From NCBI GenBank assembly GCA_029256465.1, contig JAQSXW010000066.1:1-5484 (forward strand): DNA of 5,484 nucleotides. Direction: 5' to 3'. This document shows, piece by piece, positions 1-4,489 of the stretch (positions within the stretch are counted from its first letter, which is position 1; the number at the start of each line of letters is the position of its first letter). This DNA is from Evtepia sp. (lineage in GTDB: Bacteria > Bacillota > Clostridia > Oscillospirales > Oscillospiraceae). Under the pieces are notes generated by a model. The model had not been told where the DNA came from. It did not search any database and saw nothing but the letters and a program-made list of their open reading frames with translations. Made by a program: the position numbers and the translations under genes.

Positions 1-337
1 AAATAGGATCTTGTGGAAACAAGCGCTGCGGGTTTATTTCCTCCCTCCACCCCTGTGGTATGGCACCTATGCTGAAACTATGAATTAAGGTGACACCGCC
101 TTCTATGATCGGCCAGCATCCTGCCTGTTTTAGCTTCTCCATAGGAACGCTCCGCCGCAGCCGCAACTCATTTTGTTCCGGCACCAATGTACCCAATTCT
201 AGTTTCCCGGTTCCACCCCGAATCCATGCCTTATATAAGCCTCTCCCATCATTTTTAACTCTGATTACAAAATCAACTCGGTTTCCATTTTCCAAGCAGC
301 TCAAGGTTCCATTTTCTAGACGGAAGGCTTCCTCCAT
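1..337 (-). CDS. Unrecognised protein, N-terminal part (cut by left window edge)
   Basis: The minus strand is open without a stop from an ATG at 337-335 down to base 1, giving 112 codons; the C-terminus lies outside the window. A GGAAGGGGG ribosome binding site sits about 8 nt upstream of the ATG. An in-frame GTG three codons earlier is a less well spaced alternative. The N-terminus begins MEEAFRLENG. No signal peptide or membrane segment is visible. Residues about 34-63 have a beta-rich look (LYKAWIRGGTGKLELGTLVP) followed by the basic stretch LRLRRSVP. Segments of this style occur in small uncharacterised clostridial proteins, but I cannot name a family. A terminator separates it from the uridine phosphorylase gene upstream on the same strand, so it is probably transcribed separately, although I see no clear promoter in the 60 bases available. 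Function unknown. Confidence 0.72.
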   Translation of the reverse strand, partial: MEEAFRLENGTLSCLENGNRVDFVIRVKNDGRGLYKAWIRGGTGKLELGTLVPEQNELRLRRSVPMEKLKQAGCWPIIEGGVTLIHSFSIGAIPQGWREEINPQRLFPQDPI

Positions 338-398
338 CTCGCTCACCCCCTTCCTATGTTTATGCATCTCATTTTCAAAAATCAATCTTTTGATAAAG

Positions 399-447
399 AA
401 ACATCCTTGAACGTTCTGCACTACGCACAGAGCATTCAAGGATGTTT
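399..447 (-). terminator. Intrinsic terminator of the uridine phosphorylase gene (possibly bidirectional)
   Basis: A perfect 13-bp inverted repeat (399-411 with 435-447, AAACATCCTTGAA) continues past one mismatch into six more pairs (413-418 with 428-433, one G-U). It closes on a 9-nt loop. On the minus strand the stem is followed by TTTCTTTATC, placing it 22 nt after the phosphorylase stop codon. Read on the plus strand it is followed by a weaker CTATTA tail. It isolates the phosphorylase gene from the partial gene to its left. Confidence 0.85.
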
Positions 448-468
448 CTATTAGGCAAGCAATGCAAC

Positions 469-1248
469 CTAATACTTTGCTTTACTTTCCTGATCCCGCA
501 GGATGAGAAGTTTCAATGCCTCAATTCCCAAAACAATGGCAGAATCAACATCATGGCTTTCTTCTTGATCCAAGCCAGCCTTCTCCCTCTCCTGATTCCA
601 GACGACATGAAACACCGAACCGCAACGAACCCCTAAAGCTGCCGAAACCGTAAATAGTGCGGCAGACTCCATCTCACTGGCCAATACACCAAGGCGTTTC
701 CATGCTTCCCACTTTTGTTCCAGTTCATAGGAAACAGGCATCCGACCGGGGGAATGTTGTCCATAGAATGAATCCTTGCATTGAACCACACCAGCATGCC
801 ATGGCTTACCTGCGTCTTTCGCTGCATCAACCAATGCAGAAAGCACCTGATAGTCCGGAACCGCAGGAAACTCAAAGGGAGCATACTCACGGCTGGTTCC
901 TTCTTGTCGGATCGCTCCAGTTGCAATCACCATATCTCCGCTACATACATCCAAACGGATTCCACCACAGGTTCCGACTCGGATAAAGGTATCTGCTCCA
1001 ATGGCTTTCAGTTCTTCCAAGGCAATCGCCGCAGAAGGGCCACCGATACCTGTGGATACCACACTCACCTTTTCTCCCAGCAACGTACCAGTGTAGGTAT
1101 TGTATTCTCGGTTTTGAGTCACGTGAACCGGATTTTCAAAATAAGCTGCAATTGCCTCACAACGACCGGGATCTCCGGGGAGAAGACAATATCTCCCTAC
1201 GTCTCCAGAAACACAACCGATATGATACTGCCGCTCTCGTTCCTTCAT
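469..1248 (-). CDS. udp: Uridine phosphorylase (PNP/UDP nucleoside phosphorylase family)
   Basis: The 259-residue product fits the length of uridine phosphorylases (about 253). These cytosolic enzymes cleave uridine with phosphate to uracil and ribose 1-phosphate in pyrimidine salvage. The family landmarks appear in order. PGDPGR (24-29) supplies the phosphate-loop glycine and arginine, and R47 is in [12 protein letters not shown] lies at 65-72. RVGTCGG (90-96) carries the phosphate-contacting Arg and Thr, and EFPAVPD is at 126-132. FYGQ (161-164) with R169 corresponds to the uracil-recognition Phe/Gln/Arg region. EMES (192-195) is the ribose-binding motif typical of the family. The start ATG has an AAAGGTG ribosome binding site about 10 nt upstream on the minus strand. 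The gene is transcribed alone and ends at the terminator at 399-447. No convincing promoter was found upstream. Specificity for uridine over other nucleosides is inferred from overall resemblance to Udp. Confidence 0.92.
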   Translation of the reverse strand: MKERERQYHIGCVSGDVGRYCLLPGDPGRCEAIAAYFENPVHVTQNREYNTYTGTLLGEKVSVVSTGIGGPSAAIALEELKAIGADTFIRVGTCGGIRLDVCSGDMVIATGAIRQEGTSREYAPFEFPAVPDYQVLSALVDAAKDAGKPWHAGVVQCKDSFYGQHSPGRMPVSYELEQKWEAWKRLGVLASEMESAALFTVSAALGVRCGSVFHVVWNQEREKAGLDQEESHDVDSAIVLGIEALKLLILRDQESKAKY

Positions 1249-1254
1249 ATTTTT

Positions 1255-1306
1255 TCACACCTTTCCGCTCACCCTCATTTTGTCTTGCCAGGGTGCTCAC
1301 ACCTTT
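1255..1306. repeat. 10-bp direct repeat TCACACCTTT, two copies 42 bp apart
   Basis: Copies lie at 1255-1264 and 1297-1306 in the region between the divergent udp and 1408 genes. On the minus strand the repeat reads AAAGGTGTGA, and the copy nearer udp contains its ribosome binding site. A 6-bp inverted repeat (CACCCT 1270-1275, AGGGTG 1290-1295) lies between the copies. Spacing of four helical turns could suit a regulator, but chance is possible. Confidence 0.4.
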
Positions 1307-1328
1307 TTGTGGAACTATTACGTTTTTC

Positions 1329-1357
1329 TTGCTATTTTTCTCGTTTTGCTGTATAAA
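1329..1357 (+). promoter_or_regulatory. Sigma-A type promoter for the 1408 gene
   Basis: TTGCTA (1329-1334, 4 of 6 to the -35 consensus) and TATAAA (1352-1357, 5 of 6 to the -10 consensus) are 17 bp apart. They lie about 50 bp upstream of the start at 1408, giving a predicted leader of roughly 45 nt. The region is AT-rich, so the match is suggestive rather than proof. Confidence 0.6.
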
Positions 1358-1407
1358 TACACTAAAAGAAAAGAAAAAGCAATCCATGATAAAGGAGGCG
1401 ACTACCG

Positions 1408-2127
1408 ATGCGAACGCTTGTCCTCTGCGCATTAACCTGTCTTCTGGGTCTTTCCATCGGCTTGATGATCAATCTGCATGTGATTGGAGATACTTTTTTT
1501 TCGCCATCTCCTGTACAAAACACACCTTCCACTTCGCAGAACATCATCGATCAAAGCATTAACCAAAACTCAATTTTGAATCAAAAAACAGATGATGGCG
1601 AAAAAACTGAAGATCAGGACTTAGACCGAGAAGCCCTGCTCAAACAGGCTTATACTGCCCTCAATTGCTTTAAAGACCATAATTATAAAGATCTATCGGA
1701 ACTGGTTCACCCAATCAAAGGGGTTTCCTTTACGCCGTATTCTACGGTAGATCGTTCTACTGACAAAACGTTTAAACCTGCGGATCTGTCTAACGCAGCG
1801 GGAAGCAACAACGTATATACCTGGGGTCTACAGAATGGCAGCGGACAACCCATACAACTAACCATGTCAGACTATTTCAAAAAATATGTCTACAACGCTG
1901 AATACACATCTGCCCCCATCCTTGGGATTAACACCGTGATTTCCTCCGGAAACTCTTTAGAAAACATAACAGAAGCTTATCCTGATTGCTATTTTATTGA
2001 GTTCTACTTTCCCGGAATTAATCCCGAAGACAAGGGATTTGACTGGTGTGGCCTCAAATTGGTATTTGAATACACCGAAGGCGGCTATATGCTGGTCGGC
2101 GTGATCCATAGTGAGTGGACAATTTAA
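1408..2127 (+). CDS. Exported or membrane-anchored conserved protein of unknown function
   Basis: The product has 239 residues. The ATG has a very strong AAAGGAGG ribosome binding site (1391-1398) 9 nt upstream. Residues 1-27 form a hydrophobic N-terminal segment after a single Arg, suitable as a signal peptide or membrane anchor. No proper lipobox is seen, since the residues before C11 are ALT. Residues 32-72 are a polar linker rich in Ser, Gln, Asn, Asp and Glu. Residues 73-239 look like one globular domain. Its notable stretches are ELVHPIKGVSFTPYSTVD (98-115), GSGQPIQLTMSDYF (134-147), DWCGLKLVFEY (212-222) and the terminal HSEWTI. The pattern VHP-KGV-F-PY resembles secreted or lipoprotein-like uncharacterised proteins of Bacillota, recalled and not searched. 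There is no catalytic signature I can identify. The gene is monocistronic with its own promoter and converges on ruvX. It probably acts outside the membrane; function unknown. Confidence 0.85.
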   Translation: MRTLVLCALTCLLGLSIGLMINLHVIGDTFFSPSPVQNTPSTSQNIIDQSINQNSILNQKTDDGEKTEDQDLDREALLKQAYTALNCFKDHNYKDLSELVHPIKGVSFTPYSTVDRSTDKTFKPADLSNAAGSNNVYTWGLQNGSGQPIQLTMSDYFKKYVYNAEYTSAPILGINTVISSGNSLENITEAYPDCYFIEFYFPGINPEDKGFDWCGLKLVFEYTEGGYMLVGVIHSEWTI

Positions 2128-2140
2128 AGAATTCCCCGGG

Positions 2141-2560
2141 TTATTTCCCCTGCTGTTTTCGTAGCAGATATCCCTCAAGAATGAGCGTTGCGGCTACAGC
2201 ATCCACCTTTTCTTTCCTTTTTTTCCCTCGGTTCCCTGTCTCACTGAGAATTCGATGTGCATCTACCGTGGTTCTTCTCTCATCCCACAAGAGCACAGGA
2301 AGTCCTGTTGCCTCCCTTAATAGTTCTGCCAAGGCTTCACTTTTTTCTGCCCTGGGGCCGATGGTTCCATTCATATTTTTGGGATAACCCAGCACAAATT
2401 CTGAAACTTGGTGCTCTATGGCTAGCTCGGACAATTCACTTAGCACCTCTTCTCGCTTTCTGCTGTGAATGACCCGTGTCTCCCCTGCCAGCAAACCAGT
2501 TGCATCAGAGATTGCTATCCCTGTTCGTGCATCTCCATAATCAATAGCCATAATACGCAT
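2141..2560 (-). CDS. ruvX: YqgF/RuvX family pre-16S rRNA processing nuclease (putative Holliday junction resolvase)
   Basis: The 139-residue RNase H-fold protein has the family's usual length. Landmarks are MAIDYGDARTGIAISD (4-19) with the first catalytic Asp (D7), and LGYPKNMNGTIGPRA (57-71). WDERRTT (92-98) carries the conserved D-E-R, and KVDAVAATLILEGYL (118-132) carries the last acidic residue, D120. The family matures the 5' end of 16S rRNA and was earlier annotated as a Holliday junction resolvase. Start choice: the frame is open to a GTG at 2584, but that codon overlaps the -10 box of the gene's own promoter and lies upstream of the AAAGGAG ribosome binding site (about 2570-2576). The ATG at 2560 is 9 nt from that site and gives the family N-terminus. 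An ATG two codons earlier (2566) is too close to it. The gene is divergent from rpmG and convergent with the 1408 gene, with 13 bp between stops. Confidence 0.93.
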   Translation of the reverse strand: MRIMAIDYGDARTGIAISDATGLLAGETRVIHSRKREEVLSELSELAIEHQVSEFVLGYPKNMNGTIGPRAEKSEALAELLREATGLPVLLWDERRTTVDAHRILSETGNRGKKRKEKVDAVAATLILEGYLLRKQQGK

Positions 2561-2582
2561 GATCATTCTCTCCTTTGCTTTC

Positions 2583-2612
2583 ACTATAGCGGCAAATCCT
2601 CTGTTTTGTCAA
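2583..2612 (-). promoter_or_regulatory. Sigma-A promoter of ruvX
   Basis: On the minus strand TTGACA (2612-2607, perfect -35) is followed after 18 bp by TATAGT (2588-2583, 5 of 6 to -10). The predicted start is near 2576, so the ruvX mRNA would begin almost at its ribosome binding site, about 16-18 nt before the ATG. This promoter decides the ruvX start codon. Confidence 0.75.
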
Positions 2613-2634
2613 TTACCTATCCATCACATATAAA
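2606..2634 (+). promoter_or_regulatory. Candidate upstream promoter (P1) of the rpmG operon
   Basis: TTGTCA (2606-2611, 5 of 6) and TATAAA (2629-2634, 5 of 6) are 17 bp apart. The -35 box overlaps the ruvX -35 box on the other strand. RNA from here (start near 2641) would include the whole terminator-like hairpin at 2657-2707. The region is AT-rich, so this is a candidate only. Confidence 0.45.
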
Positions 2635-2649
2635 ATGATACAAATCAAC

Positions 2650-2678
2650 TTGACATGCCTTTTTCATTGTGGTAGTAT
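2650..2678 (+). promoter_or_regulatory. Main candidate promoter (P2) of the rpmG-secE-nusG-rplK-rplA operon
   Basis: A perfect TTGACA (2650-2655) is followed after 17 bp by TAGTAT (2673-2678, 4 of 6). TATGAT (2676-2681) matches better but sits 20 bp away. A/T-rich sequence upstream could act as an UP element. Predicted start is about 2685, giving a leader of about 250 nt before rpmG. Confidence 0.7.
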
Positions 2679-2707
2679 GATTATTACCTATGAAAAGGGC
2701 TTTTTTT
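2657..2707 (+). terminator. Terminator-like hairpin overlapping promoter P2
   Basis: GCCTTTTTCAT (2657-2667) pairs fully with ATGAAAAGGGC (2690-2700) with one G-U pair. A further GGTA (2671-2674) and TACC (2685-2688) lie inside, and seven T residues (2701-2707) follow. It has the form of an intrinsic terminator on the plus strand. Its left arm falls in the P2 spacer, so only transcripts begun upstream (P1 or antisense to ruvX) could form it. Confidence 0.6.
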
Positions 2708-2758
2708 GTGTGCATTTTACGGTACAGTGCCACACAAACCCTTGACCGAAACAGGACA

Positions 2759-2784
2759 TAGGGAGGCAATGATGCCGATTCCTA
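2759..2784 (+). promoter_or_regulatory. Possible ribosomal protein L1 binding motif in the rpmG leader
   Basis: The strand arrangement is TAGG-GA-GGCA, loop ATGA, TGCC-GATT-CCTA: two 4-bp stems around an internal loop with GA on the 5' side and GATT on the 3' side. Known L1 targets share this plan. The 23S rRNA site has GGTGG-GA-GGC against GCC-GA...-CCACC, and archaeal L1 mRNA sites have GA-GGCU against AGCC-GAGAAA. The match is from memory of those sequences, and L1 binding here is inference. The 3' half doubles as the antiterminator strand. Confidence 0.5.
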
Positions 2785-2835
2785 CCGTTACTTTGTCATA
2801 ACTACTGTAAATTTTGCAGTGAATGAATTTAAGGG

Positions 2836-2891
2836 ACGCTGGATTCGGGATCGCCTGTGGACAGGATCAAAACCCGATTTCAGCGTTTTTT
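2836..2891 (+). terminator. Intrinsic terminator (attenuator) upstream of rpmG
   Basis: Bases 2836-2849 (ACGCTGGATTCGGG) pair with 2873-2886 (CCCGATTTCAGCGT). There are twelve Watson-Crick pairs, one G-U and one T-T mismatch. Ts at 2886-2891 and then CTCT follow. The loop contains a small CCTG/CAGG hairpin (2854-2865 region). It ends about 40 nt before the rpmG ATG and within the same transcription unit, so it must be read through for operon expression. Confidence 0.8.
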
Positions 2892-2933
2892 CTCTACCAT
2901 AGGGCCGAACATTGTATAAGGAGGTGCCGAGAA

Positions 2934-3098
2934 ATGGCAAAAGCCGGCGCACGAATCAAAATTACTCTCAGATGCTCTGAGTGTAAGCAACGCAATTACA
3001 ATACAAACAAGAACAAGAAAAACACGCCCGACCGTTTGGAACTGAATAAGTTCTGTCCCTTCTGCAGAAAACACACCGTTCATAATGAGACGAAGTAA
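2934..3098 (+). CDS. rpmG: 50S ribosomal protein L33, zinc-binding type
   Basis: The 54-residue protein begins [18 protein letters not shown]33 is a small protein of the large subunit near the E site. Two CxxC knuckles, C14-C17 and C41-C44, make this the zinc-binding (C+) form, the type replaced by a Cys-less paralogue in zinc starvation in some Bacillota. The ATG follows an AAGGAGGTG ribosome binding site (2918-2926) by 7 nt. The reading frame is open back to an ATG at 2823, but that extension would cross the leader terminator and has no L33 similarity, so it was rejected. This is the first gene of the cluster and lies directly downstream of the attenuator. Its first position, ahead of secE and nusG, is common in Bacillota. 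Confidence 0.95.
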   Translation: MAKAGARIKITLRCSECKQRNYNTNKNKKNTPDRLELNKFCPFCRKHTVHNETK

Positions 3099-3121
3099 CA
3101 AGAAAGAAGGGTGTGACTGAA

Positions 3122-3430
3122 TTGTCTGAAAAAGAAAAACAAGAGCTAGAGAGCACGGCAACTGAACCAAACAAACAACCTGCAAAGACTGATTCTGCAA
3201 AAAAGAGTAAACCTTCCGAGAAAAAGACCAAGTCTGGTGGGGGACTCTCGCGCTATCTTCGTGAAATGAAGAGTGAACTGAAAAAGGTTGCATGGCCAAG
3301 CAAGAAACAAACCTTGAATAACACAGGGACTGTCATTGTTTGTGTCATCATCGTAGGTATTTTCGTTTGGATTTTCGATGGAATTGCCGGTCAGTTCATT
3401 GGCGCTTTGCTTAATCTCTTTGGCCGCTAA
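3122..3430 (+). CDS. secE: Preprotein translocase subunit SecE
   Basis: SecE is the small clamp subunit of the SecYEG channel in the cytoplasmic membrane. The product has 102 residues. A highly charged Lys/Glu-rich N-terminal tail (1-40) leads into the conserved amphipathic helix with RYLREMKSELKKVAWPSK (44-61), whose KKVxWPS is the family signature. A single membrane helix follows (about 70-93, VIVCVIIVGIFVWIF). Start choice: a TTG at 3122 is placed 8-11 nt after AGAAGGGTG (3105-3113). The in-frame GTG at 3113 would add three residues (MTE) but sits only 2 nt from the AGG and overlaps the binding site. The start is therefore uncertain by three codons. The gap after rpmG is 23 bases (14 if GTG is used). 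nusG follows after 12 bases, in the usual secE-nusG order. Confidence 0.92.
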   Translation: MSEKEKQELESTATEPNKQPAKTDSAKKSKPSEKKTKSGGGLSRYLREMKSELKKVAWPSKKQTLNNTGTVIVCVIIVGIFVWIFDGIAGQFIGALLNLFGR

Positions 3431-3442
3431 GGGTGACCCTAT

Positions 3443-3964
3443 ATGTCTGAAAGCGCAAAATGGTATGTGGCCCATACCTATTCCGGTTATGAAAATACCG
3501 TGAAGGCCACCATTGAAAAAGCAGTCGAAAATCGTAACATGGGCGATTTAATTCAGACGGTCAATATCCCGTTAGAAACCGTCACCGAGATTACCGATTC
3601 TGGTACGAAAACTGTGGAGCGAAAAGTCTTCCCAGGTTATGTCCTAGTCAAAATGGTTCTCACCGATGAAACTTGGCACTTGGTTCGCAATGTGCGAGGC
3701 GTAACTGGTTTTGTTGGTTCTGGAAACAAACCCATCCCCCTCACAGAGGAAGAAATCACAAGCCTTGGCGTAGAAAAACGTGAGATAATGGTGGGGTATC
3801 AGGTCGGCGACAATGTTAAAATCACCGATGGCGCTTTGGAATCTTTTCTTGGTACCGTGGAAGAGATCGACCTGGAACGCAACAAAGTTCGCGTCATCGT
3901 CTCAATGTTTGGCCGGGAAACTCCGGTTGAACTGGATTTGGATCAAATCGAATCCATCTCCTGA
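3443..3964 (+). CDS. nusG: Transcription termination/antitermination factor NusG
   Basis: The 173-residue product matches the usual NusG length (about 175-180). The N-terminal NGN domain, which binds the RNA polymerase clamp, starts KWYVAHTYSGYE (6-17). It includes the core strand KVFPGYVLVKM (61-71) and VRNVRGVTGFVG (81-92). A linker leads to the KOW domain, VGDNVKITDGALESFLGTVE (121-140), ending at residue 173. NusG modulates pausing and elongation. In Bacillus subtilis it also promotes sequence-specific pausing and helps some intrinsic terminators, so it could in principle affect the terminator in its own operon's leader (inference). The ATG follows AAGGGTGA (3429-3436), which overlaps the secE stop codon, suggesting translational coupling. 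Confidence 0.96.
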   Translation: MSESAKWYVAHTYSGYENTVKATIEKAVENRNMGDLIQTVNIPLETVTEITDSGTKTVERKVFPGYVLVKMVLTDETWHLVRNVRGVTGFVGSGNKPIPLTEEEITSLGVEKREIMVGYQVGDNVKITDGALESFLGTVEEIDLERNKVRVIVSMFGRETPVELDLDQIESIS

Positions 3965-3967
3965 CCC

Positions 3968-4020
3968 TTGGACGAAGTCCGTCCATCGTGGGAGGAGTGC
4001 ACTGCACTCCGTCCAACCAC
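3968..4020 (+). promoter_or_regulatory. Structured nusG-rplK intergenic element resembling the 23S rRNA L1 site
   Basis: GGAGTGC (3994-4000) and GCACTCC (4004-4010) form a perfect 7-bp hairpin with a 3-nt loop. Around it GTGG (3988-3991) and CCAC (4017-4020) can pair, leaving GA on one side and GTCCAA on the other. This recalls the bacterial 23S L1 site (GGTGGGAGG... CCACC), though the 3' loop lacks the GA. An alternative is TTGGACG (3968-3974) with CGTCCAA (4010-4016). The element ends about 10 nt before the rplK ribosome binding site, where L1 is known to repress rplK-rplA translation in other bacteria. The structure is seen; the role is inference. Confidence 0.5.
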
Positions 4021-4043
4021 ATTAGAAAATGGAGGTGCTCTCA

Positions 4044-4469
4044 GTGGCACAAAAAGTTACTGGTTATGTAAAACTTCAAATTCCTGCCGGCAAGGCGACT
4101 CCTGCTCCCCCTGTTGGCCCTGCTCTTGGTCAGCACGGCGTCAATATTGCTGCCTTCACCAAAGAGTTTAACGAACGTACAAAGAATGATGTAGGTCTTA
4201 TCATCCCAGTCGTGATCACCGTTTATGCGGATCGTTCTTTCTCCTTCATTACCAAAACACCGCCTGCCGCCGTTTTGATTAAAAAGGCCTGCAATATTGA
4301 GTCTGGCTCCGGTGTGCCCAACAAGACCAAGGTTGCTACCATCAGCAAGGAAGATGTTCGCAAGATCGCCGAGCTGAAAATGCCCGATTTGAACGCCGCC
4401 AATTTGGAGGCTGCCATGAGCATGATCGCCGGCACCGCCCGTTCCATGGGCGTTCTTGTTGGCGAGTAA
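4044..4469 (+). CDS. rplK: 50S ribosomal protein L11
   Basis: The 141-residue protein is the exact typical length. L11 forms the GTPase-associated centre with 23S rRNA and is the thiostrepton-site protein. The N-terminal domain begins (M)[17 protein letters not shown] and has the conserved proline run [17 protein letters not shown] (19-35). The C-terminal rRNA-binding domain carries [20 protein letters not shown], then SMGV, the family signature. Start choice: a GTG at 4044 with GGAGGTG (4031-4037) 6 nt upstream gives the normal N-terminus. An ATG 15 nt earlier (4029) would add five residues, and that extension would be encoded by the ribosome binding site itself. The gene follows nusG after a structured 79-base gap and precedes rplA by 20 bases. 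Confidence 0.96.
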   Translation: MAQKVTGYVKLQIPAGKATPAPPVGPALGQHGVNIAAFTKEFNERTKNDVGLIIPVVITVYADRSFSFITKTPPAAVLIKKACNIESGSGVPNKTKVATISKEDVRKIAELKMPDLNAANLEAAMSMIAGTARSMGVLVGE

Positions 4470-4489
4470 GGCGAGGAGGAGATTGCAAT

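Larger units (their letters stand above)
2685..2895 (+). ncRNA. Structured 5' leader of the rpmG operon: probable transcription attenuator
   Basis: The 2585-2933 gene-free stretch holds promoters and this leader. From the predicted P2 start there are four successive structures. (I) AAGGG (2695-2699) plus TTTGTGTG (2705-2712) pair with CACACAAA (2731-2738) plus CCCTT (2739-2743), with a 5-nt bulge on the 5' side. (II) is a small hairpin with a GA/GATT internal loop (2759-2784). (III) ACTGTA (2804-2809) pairs with TGCAGT (2815-2820), one G-U. (IV) is an intrinsic terminator (2836-2891). Bases 2770-2782 can instead pair with 2841-2853 at 11 of 13 positions, which would break both hairpin II and the terminator stem. 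Mutually exclusive terminator and antiterminator pairings are the mark of an attenuator. I recognise no known riboswitch class or T-box here. The boundaries are predicted. Confidence 0.65.

Noticed and set aside
90..410. Plus-strand open frame of 106 codons opposite the partial left-edge gene
   Set aside because: It has no ribosome binding site and Ser/Pro/Phe-rich composition typical of an antisense shadow. The minus-strand frame is better supported.
2128..2140. Terminator between the convergent 1408 gene and ruvX
   Set aside because: The 13-bp gap and flanks show only short repeats (for example CTGCT/AGCAG at about 2151-2168) without a T-tract on either strand.
2561..2584. Longer ruvX starting at GTG 2584
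   Set aside because: The GTG overlaps the predicted -10 box and precedes the ribosome binding site. The ATG at 2560 gives the family N-terminus and length.
2769..2801. Short open frame in the rpmG leader (MMPIPTVTLS) after GGGAGG, a possible leader peptide
   Set aside because: The GGGAGG is only 2-5 nt from the ATGs and is better explained as part of the L1-like hairpin. The codons show no run of one amino acid that would suggest ribosome-stalling attenuation.
2823..2933. N-terminal extension of rpmG to an ATG at 2823
   Set aside because: It would run through the leader terminator, lacks L33 similarity, and the internal ATG at 2934 has an ideal ribosome binding site.
2585..2933. tRNA gene (for example tRNA-Trp, often found near secE) or known riboswitch/T-box in the long leader
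   Set aside because: No cloverleaf, no T-loop GTTCRA with matching stems, and no T-box TGGN-type core were seen. The stems that exist form a simple terminator and small hairpins.
4029..4043. rplK start at ATG 4029
   Set aside because: The ATG forms part of the GGAGGTG ribosome binding site for the GTG at 4044, and L11 normally begins at the AKKVTGY-like segment.
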